Source: DASQZK01 sp963763215
GTDB taxonomy: Bacteria > Bacteroidota > Bacteroidia > Bacteroidales > GCA-2748055
Direction of reading: 5' to 3'
DNA: 64,000 nt
Assembly: GCA_963763215.1 (NCBI GenBank)
Contig: CAVXNX010000009.1
Location: forward strand, 171,204 to 235,203
Part shown: piece after piece, positions 20,217-33,626 of the stretch
Layout of the letters: every line of letters starts with the position of its first letter
Position numbering within the stretch: position 1 is the first letter of the stretch
Notes under the pieces: model-generated
Told to the model about the DNA's origin: nothing
What the model saw: the letters and a program-made list of their open reading frames with translations, nothing else
Database searches by the model: none
Position numbers and translations under genes: made by a program

Positions 20217-21741
20217 ATGAAAAAGATCACCTCTGACAGTTTCCATCCCCGCAATTGTGTTTTCATTTTTATGCTGTGTATCCAGGCCAGCCTCTTCGCG
20301 CAGGCCGGGGATAACGGCATCTTCACCCAAAGTACCGATGTCGGGCAGGTGAAACTGGCGGGTAGCTCAACCTACGATCCCGCGGAACAGACTTACACCG
20401 TGACCGGGGCCGGGGAAAACATGTGGTTCGGCACGGATGAGTTCCATTTTGTCTGGAAGAAGGTTGATGGTGATTTTCTGCTCCGGGCCAGGATGAAATT
20501 CCAGGGTGAGGGAGCGATGGCCCACCGGAAGATGGGGCTGATGATCCGCGACAGCCTGACGACCGGTTCACCGCAGATCAGCGCGGTGGTTCACGGCGAC
20601 GGTCTCACCTCCCTCCAATACCGCCGGCAGTCGGGAATGGATACCCAGGAGAGAAAATCCGACCTTAACGGCCCGGATGTCGTCCAGCTGGAACGCCGCG
20701 GCAACCTCTTCATCATGTCGGCGGCCCAAAGCGGTCAGCCATTTGACACCATCCACCTCGACGATTCCAGCCTGAACGGCAGTGTATACGTGGGACTCTT
20801 TGTCTGCTCGCATAATCCTGACGTCCGTGAAACCGCTGTTTTTGATAATGTCAGGCTCGTTTTTCCCGCCACTGCAGACCTGGTGCCCTACCAGAATTAC
20901 CTCGGAAGTCATCTCGAAGTGATGGATGTGGAGACCGGCCGCCGGAAAGTTCTCTGGTCCGTCCCCTACTCCATCCAGGCGCCCAACTGGACGAAAGACG
21001 GCAAAAAACTGGTGTACAACAGTCAAGGACTGATCTACACCTACGACCTTGCCACAGGGAAGTCCAGGAAGATCAATACCGGGTCGTGCAAGAACAACAA
21101 TAACGATCATGTGCTCTCTTTCGACGGCAAAATGCTGGGTATCAGCAATCAAAGCCGGAAGGCGAACACATCGATGGTCTATACCGTGCCTCTGAGCGGC
21201 GGGCAACCTTTCCAGGTGACCTCAAGCGGCCCCTCCTATCTCCACGGATGGTCACCCGATGCCGCTTCCCTGATCTACACGGCAAAGCGCAACGGGAATT
21301 TCGATATTTACCGGATCCCTGCCAAAGGAGGCGATGAGGTCCGACTTACCAATGCCGAAGGGCTTGACGACGGATCCGGAATACAGCCCCGACGGAAAAT
21401 ACATCTATTTCAATTCGGCCCGGACCGGAACGATGCAGATCTGGCGCATGCGGCCCGACGGTTCGGAACAGGAACAACTGACCTTCGATACGTACAACGA
21501 CTGGTTCCCGCATGTATCGCCCGACGGAAAGTCCATCATCTTTATCTCCTTCGGAACGGATGTCGATGCGCAGGACCATCCCTTTTATAAACATGTCTAT
21601 ATCAGGATGATGCCTTTTGATGGCGGTACACCCAAAGTCATTGCCTACCTGTACGGCGGACAGGGCACGATGAATGTCCCCAACTGGTCGCCGGACGGAA
21701 AAAGCATTGCTTTTGTGAGCAACAGCGGGATGGACAAATAG
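20217..21741 (+). CDS. Secreted TolB-like beta-propeller protein, one frameshift
   Basis: Exported protein of about 507 residues: signal peptide (CVFIFMLCIQASLFAQ), a jelly-roll-like domain at ~35-210 (ENMWFGTDEFHFVWKKVDGD), then WD40/PD40-type repeats of the TolB kind (APNWTKDGKKLVYNS, LHGWSPDAASLIYTA, DPEYSPDGKYIYFNS, PNWSPDGKSIAFVS). One extra base near 21370 breaks the frame; dropping a G joins LTNAEGLDD to DPEYSPDGK. It may bind or sense carbohydrate or cell-envelope material; no catalytic motif was seen. Confidence 0.75.
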
Positions 21742-21876
21742 CATGAAGGGAATCCGGCCGGACCAATGATCGTCAGGGATGATCAGGGTTGGGGCCAATT
21801 CACTGCCTGTCCTGTTGACCTGATCTATATCCCAGGGGGTATATACCTGATTTTCAGAAATAAATGTTCACCGGGA

Positions 21877-23306
21877 TCAGTATCCTCCGCCGATGATACT
21901 GACCAGCCGTATCAGGGCTGAAGGATAGACGCCGATGACGATGAGCAGGAGGCTCAGGGTAAAAAGAATGACGGCCTGCACCGGTGCGGCGGGGACTTCC
22001 TCGTTGCGCTCTTTGAGGTCCTTACGGCTGAACATGTGAACGATGATCCTCAGGTAATAGAACAGTCCGATGGTGCTTCCGACGACGAGGATGATCACCA
22101 GCCACCACAATCCGCCCTGCACGCCGGCCAGGAGAACGTAGAATTTGCTGACGAAACCGGCGGTGAGCGGCAGTCCTGCCAGCGAAAACAGCATGATTGT
22201 GAACGCTGCGGCGATCACCGGCTTTCTCCAGAAAAGCCCGCGATATTCCTCGATATTGGATGCATCGGTTTTCAGGCCGGAAAGGTAGCTCACGATACCG
22301 AAAGCTCCGGTGATGGTAATAATATAGGCGGCCAGGTAGAAGGCTGAGGCTTCATCGGCGAGCTTCCCTGCGGTCAGAAAAGCCACCAGCAGGTACCCGA
22401 GGTGCGCGATGGAGGAAAAAGCCAGGATCTTCTTGACATTGGTCTCCATCAGGGCGAGGATGTTGCCGATGAGCATGGATGCGGCGGAGACGATGGCCAG
22501 GAAAAGCATCAGTGATGTGAGGGAATAGGCGTTGGATTCGGCAACAAACCGGAGCAGGAAAGCAAAAACGCCGGCTTTGGAGACGGTGGCCACCAGGGCG
22601 CTCACCGGTGCAGGGGCGCCCTCGTAAACATCGGGCGTCCACATATGAAACGGCACCAGGGCAAGCTTGAATCCAATGCCGCCCATCATGAAAGCATAGC
22701 CCGCCAGGCTGATGACATCATGATTATGCCCGTGCGATGAACTCGCCGAGATCGGGAAAGTACATCGTTCCCGATGTGGCATACACCAGTCCCATCCCGA
22801 AAAGGATCATGGCTGACGATACGGCGGCCAGGATCAGGTATTTCAATCCGGCTTCAATCGAATGCTCCCGTTCCCGCAGAAAAGCCAGGAGAACATAAAG
22901 TGAAGTGCTCAGCAATTCCAGACCCAGGAAAAAACTCACAAAATGCCGGCTCGAAACCAGGGTCGCCGATCCCAGTGTGGCCAGAAGCAGCAGAACATAA
23001 TATTCCTCGATATCTTCCGCCCGTTTTTCGATATACGGGTAGGATATCAGCAGGATCACCGCCGAGGCGAAGATGATCATCCCGGTGAACAGGAGGCTGA
23101 AGCGGTCGATGACCAGAAGATTGGAAATTTCCGTCGTTTCGGAGGGAAGCCAGAAAAGGGCGATGAAGTGCCGCCACGAGAAAGAGAAACGCCATGCCGG
23201 CTGTGAACAAATGGTTCCGTTTCACGGCAATGGAGAGCAGCAGGAATATGGCGCCCCCGGCAATGATGATCAGGGGTAGCAATGCGATGAAATCATTACT
23301 GGTCAA
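21877..23306 (-). CDS. nuoN: NADH-quinone oxidoreductase subunit N, two frameshifts
   Basis: Antiporter-like membrane subunit of complex I and last gene of the operon. The typical motif GFKLALVPFHMWTPDVYEGA and many hydrophobic helices are present. Breaks near 23170 and 22735 are both fixed by removing one base, giving about 475 residues. Its start overlaps the end of nuoM by 11 bases. Confidence 0.88.
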
Positions 23307-24884
23307 GGCTTACCTCCTTTCTTTTGACAGGTGTCTCAATGGCTTCCGGCCTTGTAAACTCCCCGGATGCATCACGATTCATGAAATACGTTTTATGGCT
23401 CGGTACCGGGGCTTCCGGTTTCATTGCCGTGACATTCACCGGTTCGCCCAGGGTCTTAAAGAGCGGACGCGGGTAAATGCCCAGGTAGACCAGCGGGATG
23501 AGAAGCAGTCCCAGGATGATGGATTCCCTGACATTGACATCGCCCAGCTTACGTTTTCGTTCTTTGGGGCCGAAAAAAACCTGTTGAACCATCCAGAGCG
23601 CATAAATGGCCGAAGCGATCAGTCCAAGGCTGGCGAGGATGGAAAGAACAGGAACGCTCTGGTAACTTCCCAGAAGGATAGTGAATTCAGCCACGAAATT
23701 TGCCAGTCCCGGAAGGCCAAGTGAAGCCATGGCAAAAACCATCCCGAGACTGCCCAGTCCCGGCATGTCGCTCCAGATGCCTCCCATTTTATCAAATTCA
23801 CGGGTATGGATCCTTTCCTGGATAATCCCCGCAATGATAAAGAGGGCTCCTGTGCTCAGGGCGTGAGCCACGATCTGCATCACAACTCCTTTCATCGCAA
23901 TGGCATTGAAGGAATAGATTCCCAGGATGATAAATCCCATATGGCTGATGCTGGTATAGGCCACCAGGCGTTTCAGATCGGTCTGCGCGAAGGCGAGCAT
24001 GGCTCCGTACAGGACGCCGGCAACGCCGATGATCATGGCGTAAGGGGCAATGACCTGTGAGAGATCATGAAAAAGCGGGATGATAAACCGGATGATCCCA
24101 TATGCACCGGTCTTCAGCATCAGTCCGGCCAGGATGAGGCTGCCTGCCGTGGGCGCTTCAGTATGCGCATCGGGCAGCCAGGTATGGAATGGAACGACCG
24201 GCAGTTTGACAACGAAGGCGATCAGGAAACCCGCCATGAGCAGGGCGGTCATGGCCGGAGAAGCGGAGAACCCGGCCAGGTCGGAAATGTCGAAACTGTA
24301 GTTTCCGGTTTGATGGGCATGGACAAAGTAAATCCCCAGAATGGAAAGCAGCATCAATAATCCGCTGCCCTGGGTAAAGAGGAAGAATTTATAAGCGGCA
24401 TAGATCCTGTTTTCATGACCCCACATGGCAATGATAAAATACATCGGGATGAGCATAACTTCCCAGAAGAAATAGAAAAGGAAGAGGTCCATGGCGACAA
24501 ATACCCCGGATATTCCGGCAAGCAGAAAAAGAACATTGAAGTGGAAAAATCCCGTTTTTTGATCAATTTCCTTCCAGGAAATCAGGACCGAAAGAATACC
24601 GAGCAGGAAGGTGAGCAGCAACAACAGGAGGCTGAGGCCGTCCATGGCCAGGTGAAAGCGGATCCCGAGCTGGGGGATCCATTCTCTGTTGAATTCCAGG
24701 ATCCATCCACCCTGTGCATTCAGTCCCGGGTTAAAGTAGTCCCTTGCCCAGATCCAGACCATGACCAGGAAACCCAGGGTCAGTCCCGAGAGGGCAATCC
24801 AGCGCGGGGCGTTCTTGCTCCACAGTCCCGAAAGCCAGGACAGGAAGCCTGTAAACATGAGGAATAATATGAGCCAGAAAAGTA

Positions 24885-24888
<4 letters not shown>
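23296..24888 (-). CDS. nuoM: NADH-quinone oxidoreductase subunit M
   Basis: Antiporter-like proton-pumping subunit of complex I, 530 residues and about 14 membrane helices. The channel glutamate (FFWEVMLIPMYF) and the lysine region (VKLPVVPFHTWLPDAHTEAP) are present. The start at 24888 (MILFWLILFLMF) overlaps the nuoL stop as ATGA; the longer open frame upstream of it is inside nuoL and not used. Confidence 0.93.
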
Positions 24889-26762
<1,874 letters not shown>

Positions 26763-26768
26763 AGCTGT

Positions 26769-27077
26769 TTATCCTTTTATATGGTCAGCCTCATCCGAGT
26801 CGAGGCTTTTGAACTTATGGTAAATTCTCAGGATCAGGGCAAGGCCGATGGAAACTTCGGCCGCTGCCATGGTCAGGATGAAGATGAACATCACCTGCCC
26901 TTCAGGCTGCATCCATCTGGCCCCGGCCATCACAAAGGCAAAGCCCGCGGCGTTGAGCATGATCTCAATCGACAGCAGGATATAGACGAGGTTCCTCCGC
27001 ATCAGGGCTCCGGTAAGGCCGATCAGGAAAAGGATCGCAGCGACAATAAGTCCGTGTTCGAGGGGTATTTCAATCAT
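26769..27077 (-). CDS. nuoK: NADH-quinone oxidoreductase subunit K
   Basis: Small three-helix membrane subunit of complex I (102 residues) with the conserved glutamate in LLSIEIMLNAAG. The start at 27077 (MIEIPLEHGLIV) is chosen because AGGAGG lies 6 bases upstream inside nuoJ; the open frame further upstream lies within nuoJ. It overlaps nuoJ by 8 bases. Confidence 0.92.
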   Translation of the reverse strand: MIEIPLEHGLIVAAILFLIGLTGALMRRNLVYILLSIEIMLNAAGFAFVMAGARWMQPEGQVMFIFILTMAAAEVSIGLALILRIYHKFKSLDSDEADHIKG

Positions 27078-27600
27078 GTTGACCTCCTTCCAGGTATCGG
27101 TGTTGAACGATTTTTTTCCGTTTGCCAAGGTGATAGGCGCCGATGATGCCTGCCGTCAGCAATAAGCCGGCAAGCTCCACCGCGATGACATAGGGTCCGA
27201 ACATGGCCATTCCCACGTTCACCGGCAGGACCTCATGACCGGCCGTCGGGTGCATTTCCGTGCCGGCGAGAACGATCACCACTTCAACGGCCAGGATCAA
27301 ACCAAGGATGGCCGGGCCGATCCATACCTTCCCCTTCATCCAGATCTTTTCCTGTTCCTCCGATTCTTCACCGAGGTTGAGCATCATGACCACGAAAACA
27401 AAGAGCACCATGATGGCCCCTGCATAGATGATAATTTCCAGGGCGGCCACAAAGGCAGCTCCGAGCAGGAAAAATACCAGTGCCACCGAAAGCAGGGAAA
27501 TGATCATGTACAGCAGGGCGCTAAAGGCGTTCTTCCGGCTGATGACCATCAGGCTGGCCAGGATGGCGATGGCTGAGGCTATGTAGAATGCAGTGGTCAT
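27070..27600 (-). CDS. nuoJ: NADH-quinone oxidoreductase subunit J
   Basis: Five-helix membrane subunit of complex I, 176 residues, with ALLYMIISLLSVALVFFLLG and IIYAGAIMVLFVFVVMML typical of the family. It overlaps nuoI by 4 bases and nuoK by 8, consistent with coupled translation. Confidence 0.92.
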   Translation of the reverse strand: MTTAFYIASAIAILASLMVISRKNAFSALLYMIISLLSVALVFFLLGAAFVAALEIIIYAGAIMVLFVFVVMMLNLGEESEEQEKIWMKGKVWIGPAILGLILAVEVVIVLAGTEMHPTAGHEVLPVNVGMAMFGPYVIAVELAGLLLTAGIIGAYHLGKRKKIVQHRYLEGGQHD

Positions 27601-28112
27601 GGCATAAGCGTTTTTGGATCCGACGGCTTTTCTTCATGAAGGGCTTCTCCCTTGTCTTTCCCGCCGATCTTCATCCCGGAAATATGATAATAATTGTATC
27701 CGTGATACTTTCCCTCTCCTTCGATCAGGAGATCTTCCTTCTCATAGACCATATTGTTCCGGTCGTATTCACTCATTTCGACATCAGGGATCAGCTGTAT
27801 GGCATAGGTCGGGCAGGCGTCTTCGCAAAATCCGCAGTAGATGCACCGCGAAAAATTAATTCTGAAAAATTCGGGATATCTCCGGCCCGTTTCGTCCTCG
27901 GTCGCCTGCAGGGAGATGCAATCGACCGGACATGCTGCCGCACAGAGATAACAGCCTACACATCGTTCTCCTCCGTCGGGATCGCGGCTCAGGATGATCC
28001 GTCCCCGGTACCGGGGAGGAAGTTTTATTTTCTCTTCAGGATATTCAACCGTTAGTTTCTTCCTGAAAAGGTGTAAAAAAACACTCCATAGGGTTCTGAT
28101 AAAACTGAACAT
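27597..28112 (-). CDS. nuoI: NADH-quinone oxidoreductase subunit I
   Basis: Peripheral iron-sulfur subunit carrying clusters N6a and N6b. Both four-cysteine motifs are present: CVGCYLCAAACPVDCI and CIYCGFCEDACPTYAI. 171 residues with an acidic C-terminal extension. It lies 48 bases after nuoH. Confidence 0.94.
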   Translation of the reverse strand: MFSFIRTLWSVFLHLFRKKLTVEYPEEKIKLPPRYRGRIILSRDPDGGERCVGCYLCAAACPVDCISLQATEDETGRRYPEFFRINFSRCIYCGFCEDACPTYAIQLIPDVEMSEYDRNNMVYEKEDLLIEGEGKYHGYNYYHISGMKIGGKDKGEALHEEKPSDPKTLMP

Positions 28113-28160
28113 AACTCATTTCCTTCCTTTAGGCATTCCATTCTCATTCATATCGTGAAC

Positions 28161-29120
28161 TCAAGAGTTGATCATCAGGACAATGGCTCCGGTAACCAGA
28201 ATATTCAGCAGGGAAACCGGGAGCAGGATCTTCCATCCGTAGCCCAGAAGCTGATCGTAGCGCGGCCGGGGCATCGATGCCCTGAGCAGGACAAAGATGG
28301 TGATGAAGACAAAGGTCTTCAGGAAGAACCAGACAATGCCGGGCAGAAACGAGGGCCCCAGCCAGCCCCCGAAAAACAGCGTGGTGATGATGGACGAAAT
28401 CAGAACAATGCCCAGGTACTCACCAACGAAAAACAGCCCGAATTTCATCCCCGAATATTCGGAATGATACCCGGCGATGAGTTCGCTTTCCGATTCGGGG
28501 ATATCGAACGGCAGCCGATGCGTTTCGGCCACCCCGGCAATAAAGAAGACGATAAACCCGGCAAATTGCGGGATCACGTTCCACATCCCTTTCTGGGCTT
28601 CGACAATCTCTTTCATGTTGAACGAATTGGCCAGCATGACCACACCCATCAGCGACAAGCCCATGAACACTTCATAGGTGATCATCTGTGCCGCGCCCCT
28701 CATGCCCCCGAGAAGGGTGTATTTGTTATTGGAGGCCCACCCTGCCAGGACGAGGCTGTATGCGCCGAGGGACGACATGGCCAGGAAGAAGAGCAGACCG
28801 ACATTGAGATCCTGGACGATGATCACCGGGGTAAAGGGGATGACGGCAAAACTCATCAGGATGGTAAACAGGATGATCGCCGGGGCAACGACAAAGATCA
28901 CCTTGCTGGCGAAGGGCGGGATCCAGTCTTCCTTGAAAAAAATCTTGATCACATCGGCCAGGGGCTGAAGGATCCCCCAGGGTCCGACCCTGTTCGGTCC
29001 GTACCGGTCCTGCCAGAACCCCAGCATCCGGCGTTCATACCATATCAGCCCCGCAGCCAGCGACAGGGCCACGATCAACACTCCCACGATAATCAGTATA
29101 TGTAACCAGGCTGCACTCAT
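28161..29120 (-). CDS. nuoH: NADH-quinone oxidoreductase subunit H
   Basis: Membrane subunit that forms the quinone chamber with NuoB and NuoD. The 319-residue frame is intact and has GPNRVGPWGILQPLADVIK, ETHRLPFDIPESESELIAGY and the HSEYSGMKFG segment of the family. Confidence 0.94.
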   Translation of the reverse strand: MSAAWLHILIIVGVLIVALSLAAGLIWYERRMLGFWQDRYGPNRVGPWGILQPLADVIKIFFKEDWIPPFASKVIFVVAPAIILFTILMSFAVIPFTPVIIVQDLNVGLLFFLAMSSLGAYSLVLAGWASNNKYTLLGGMRGAAQMITYEVFMGLSLMGVVMLANSFNMKEIVEAQKGMWNVIPQFAGFIVFFIAGVAETHRLPFDIPESESELIAGYHSEYSGMKFGLFFVGEYLGIVLISSIITTLFFGGWLGPSFLPGIVWFFLKTFVFITIFVLLRASMPRPRYDQLLGYGWKILLPVSLLNILVTGAIVLMINS

Positions 29121-29135
29121 AACATTATCTTTTTA

Positions 29136-31851
29136 TCATTCATCTTCAATCTTTACATTTCCACCGGTATCAACCACCGGCATACCTTCCAGTCCCATGG
29201 GCAAGGCAGCGGAGTTGTCAGGGAGTCCCTCAATGATCCTGACATTCAGTGTAAAACTGATCGCCATTGATGCCGACCTTCACTTTTTCGTCCTCATCCC
29301 AGCCCTTTTCTTTGGCGGTACCGGGATTCAGACCAATATAGGGCCGGGCCATGAGCTCCCGCAGCGCGCCGTCCTTGATGCTCAATTCTTCCGACCCGAA
29401 AATATGGTACAGCGGGACGATGTTCCACCCTTTCCGGGATGCGGTGCGGTCATCGGCGGGTTTGAACCGGCCGAGCAGTTCGTGTTTTCGCTTTTCATCC
29501 TCAAACAGGCTCAGTTCGGGAAATTTTCTGCGGAGTTCGCCGGCCGTCTCGATCTGAAATTTATTCAGCGACTGGATGGAATTCCATCCCGGGCTCCAGA
29601 AGTAGGGATTGAAAGGAGCCGGTGGGTAGCCGTGAAATCCTTCCATCGTGAAAGCTCATCGGCGATTCGTCGTCTTCAGGCGGCCTGGGTTCATGGATGG
29701 TCTTGTTGGCATGGATGGCCGTTCTTCCGCTGTACCGGTGGGTCTCCCGGGGAATTTTCTGTGCCCCGATCCTGAAACCGGCATTCGCGGCAATATCTTT
29801 CAGTCCGCTGAAGATCTCATATTCATCGTCGATGGCGTGGCAGAGATCCTCGATACGTTCCATGCCGGCAACCTCCGGCCGGCCCGACACGTCGGCCATG
29901 GCCTGGATCCATCGCCAGGCAGGCTGGATGTTTTTGTCGGGAAGATGGACCCGGTAAAACGGCTGCACGCTGCCCTCATAATTGACCAGGTGACCGTCGG
30001 ATTCGGCGATCACGGCTGAAGGCAGCACATAACCGGCTTTTGCCGTGGTTGCATTTTCGAGGCTGTCGAGAACGATGATGTCCCGGAAGGCGCCGAACAG
30101 CTGATCGGCTTTTTCACCGGGCAATTTCCGGTAGATATCGTTTTCCAGGATAATGAGGCAGGGCCGTTTTCCTTTCTGCGGGGTATCCATGTCGCCCAGT
30201 TTGTTTCCGCCAAGGAGGGCGAGGCCGAGCGAATTGGCTTCGGGAAGTACCAGGCAGATCCCGGCGCGTTTTTTCGCGCTCACCAGGGCTTCGGCGATAT
30301 TGGAGCTGGCTTTGATGAGGGCTTCATCCTGGCACGATGTTCCTGAAATGACGGCAACACTCTCCGATCCCTTGAGATCGTCAGCGATGTTCCTGGCCAG
30401 TTCGGTGGTTTTTTTGTCGAGGCCCTGGGGCAGTGCATACCCGGAGTCGATATAATGGGCGACGGCAAATCCAAGGCGGGCGATATCACCCGGCTGGAGA
30501 TGAAGCTGTGTCCGGCTGATCTCATCGAGTTTCGTGGGACCCGGCGTGATGCTGTAGACGGGTCCCTTTTCCGTCTGGATCGACTTCACGCACAGCCTTA
30601 TCATTCCATTGATGGATCTTCAGCTTTTCCAGTTTTTTCCTGGGCTTCTGCATGACGGCCTGTCGCACGGCCAGGGCCATCATCGGTGCGGTATTGGTCA
30701 GGTCCTCACCCAGGATCAGGACGCATTCCGACTTTTCAACATCTTTCAGGGAATATTTACCGGCCTGTGTTTTTTGGAGGATCTCCGAGGCCAGCATGGT
30801 CAGGTCATGGTCGCGGTCGGACATGCCAGTGAAGAAATTTTTCTCACCCACCAGTTTTTTCAGGGCAAAGTTCGATTCCAGCGATGCCCGTGGGGATCCG
30901 ATCCCGGTGATATCTTTCTGATCTTTGAGAAGGGTTCCAAGCTGTTCAAGGATCTCCCCGATACCGGTCTCCTCCGGTTTTTCACCAGATTTTACTGGTC
31001 CTAAGGGTTTCCGGATGCGTTTTTCGGAATTCATGTATTCATAACCGTACCGTCCCCGGTCGCAGATAAAATACCCGTTGATATCGTAGTTATACCGTGA
31101 TTTGATCCGGCGGATCTCTCCGTAACGTTCGCCGGCTATAATATTGCATCCCAGGCTGCACAGGTTGCAAACGGAAGGTGAGGAGGTGAAATCCCATTTC
31201 CGGGTGTAATGCTTTTTGAGGGTTTTATCGGTGAAGACGCCGGTGGGACAGATTTCGACAAGGTTTCCGCTGAATTCGCTTTCAAGCACCCCGTCCTTCT
31301 GCCGGCCGAAATAGACATGGTTATGGGCGGCGAGCACTTCGAGGTCTTTTCCGCCGGCATAGTCCTTGTAAAAACGGACACAGCGGTAACAGGCGATGCA
31401 CCGGTTCATTTCATGATTGACCAGGGGACCGAGGTATTGGTTGCGGAAGGTTCGTTTGTTGAAGCGGTACCGCCGGTAATCATGACCGGTCATCACCGTC
31501 ATATCCTGAAGGTGGCATTCGCCGCCTTCGTCGCAGGTAGGACAGTCGTGCGGATGGTTGGTCATCAGGCTTTCGATGATGTGGGCTCTGAATTGTTCAG
31601 CCTCGGGATCGATCGAGTGAGATGAGCATCCCGTCCTGGACCGGCTCCATGCACGATATCAGGATCTTCCCTTTTTTATCATCTTTGTCCTTGAACTGTT
31701 TGACCGCGCACTGGCGGCAGGCCCCCACCGATCCGAGTTGGGGATGCCAGCAAAAATAAGGCAGGTTGAGGCCAAGAGAGATCATGGCCTCCAGCAGGTT
31801 TTTTCCTTCCTTGACTTCATATTCCTTATCGTCGATATAGATCTTAGGCAT
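29136..31851 (-). CDS. nuoG: NADH-quinone oxidoreductase subunit G, four frameshifts
   Basis: Large iron-sulfur subunit of the NADH module. The N-terminal 2Fe-2S ferredoxin domain (CWHPQLGSVGACRQC), the HPHDCPTCDEGGECHLQD region, CIACYRC and the VCNLCSLGC motif of the molybdopterin-type domain are all visible. Breaks near 31608, 30565, 29640 and 29252 each need one base removed, giving about 903 residues. It overlaps nuoF by 8 bases. Confidence 0.88.
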
Positions 31852-33130
31852 GATTTTCCCTCCATGGACATTTTTTATCTCTGATATGCTTCATGAAATC
31901 CTCTTTAAAATAGTCGAGAGCGCTCTCCAGGGGTTCCATTGCCCCGGGAGCCAGGGCGCAATAGGTATGGCCGGGCGACAGGTACCGGGTATGAAAAGAG
32001 AGGGTATCCATGTCTTTGTCCTGGCCTTCGCCTTTCTCCATCGCCATCAGGATCCGCTGCACCCAGGGAAGACCGTCGCGGCAGGGTGTGCACCACCCAC
32101 AGGATTCCTGTGCAAAAAATTTCTCAAGGTTATGGACGAACCCGACCGGGCAGGTTTTATCATCGAGAACGATCATGGTGCCTGTCCCCAGTCTGGCGCC
32201 AATTTTCATGGGGGCCTCGAAATCCATCTGAAGGTCCATGTGTTTGTCGACCAGGAAGTACGTTGATGCCCCGCCGGGCAGCAAGCCGCGAAAAGAGTAG
32301 CCTTCCTTCATGCCTCCGGCATATTCTTCCAGGATCTCCCGCATTGTCGTTCCCATGGGCAGTTCCCACAACCCGGGTTTTTTCACCCGTCCGCTCACCC
32401 CGTAAAGCTTTGTCCCGCCGTCATCGGTATGGCTCAATGACTTGTACCAATCGGCACCGCCGTTGATGATATGGGGAACATTGCAAAGGGTTTCGACATT
32501 GTTCACCACGGTCGGTTTCCCGAAGAGACCGCTGGTCTGGGGAAAGGGAGGCTTTGACCGGGGAACGGCCCTTTTTCCTTCGAGCGCATTCAAAAGGCCG
32601 GTTTCTTCACCGCACATGTACCTTCCGGCGCTGACATGAAGATGGATGTCGATGTCGAAACCGGAATTCAGGATATTCTTCCCGATGTAACCGGCATTTT
32701 TGGCTTCGGTGATGGCCTTCCGGAGGCGTTCGGCCGATGTTTTATAGGCCCACCTCAGGAAAATATAGGCATTGGTCGCCTGGATGGCATAAGGCGGAAA
32801 TGATCATCGCCTCGATGAGCTGGTGCGGGTCACCTTCCAGCAGCAGCCGGTCTTTGAAGGTTCCCGGCTCCATTTCGTCGGCATTCGCGATCAGGTACTT
32901 TTCTTTCGGGGCATCATCACCCATGGGAACAAAACTCCACTTTTTGCCGGTGTTGAAGCCTGCTCCTCCCCTTCCGCTAAGGCCGGCTTTCTCCACCTGC
33001 AGAGGTGATGGATCTGCGGATCCATTTTCAGGGCCTTGCGCAAGGCCTTATAACCCCCTGCTTTTTCGTAGTCCTTCAGACTCAGCGGCGTTTGGTCTTT
33101 CCTGATATTTTTTGTCAACGGATATTCCAC
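31844..33130 (-). CDS. nuoF: NADH-quinone oxidoreductase subunit F, three frameshifts
   Basis: NADH-binding flavoprotein subunit carrying FMN and the N3 4Fe-4S cluster. The glycine-rich NADH/FMN region (SGRGGAGFNTGKKWSF), MCGEETGLLNALEG and the cluster motif SCGWCTPCRDG are present. It appears to start with GTG at 33130. Three one-base removals (near 33017, 33002 and 32795) give about 427 residues. Confidence 0.88.
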
Positions 33131-33138
33131 GTTCTCAA

Positions 33139-33615
33139 TTATTTATACTTTTCAAGAATCTTATCGAGTTTTTCAACATCCAGGTCATTGATGCAGATCG
33201 TTATCGATCATCAGCGCGGGGGCATGATCACAATTGCCCAGGCAGGGTATGGGAAGAAGGGTGAAACGGTCGTCTTCGGTCGTTTCGCCAAGTCCGATGC
33301 CGAGTTTTTCTGCTGATCCTGCCGAGCAGATCATTGTATCCGATGAATCCAGCAGGATATGCTGTCGCAGACCAGGATGACATGCCTGCCCACCGGCTTT
33401 CTGAAAATGAGGCTGTAGAAGGTGGCGACGTTCTCCAGTTCGGCAGTTGACACTTCGAGCAAACCGGCGATTTCCTCCAGGGCTTCATCGGAGATCCATC
33501 TCTGCCGTTCCTGGACGATCTTCAGCGCCTCGATACTGGCTGCGCTTTTAACCGGAAATTTTGCCATTTCCTTTTCGATGAGGTCTTTTTCTTCTTTTGA
33601 AAGCATCCGTTTCAC
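33139..33615 (-). CDS. nuoE: NADH-quinone oxidoreductase subunit E, three frameshifts
   Basis: Thioredoxin-like 2Fe-2S subunit of the NADH module. The cysteine pairs CDSISC and CLGNCDHAP are present in the right order. Three one-base removals (near 33352, 33320 and 33182) give about 157 residues, a normal length. It ends 8 bases before nuoF. Confidence 0.82.
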
Positions 33616-33626
33616 TATTAATACGT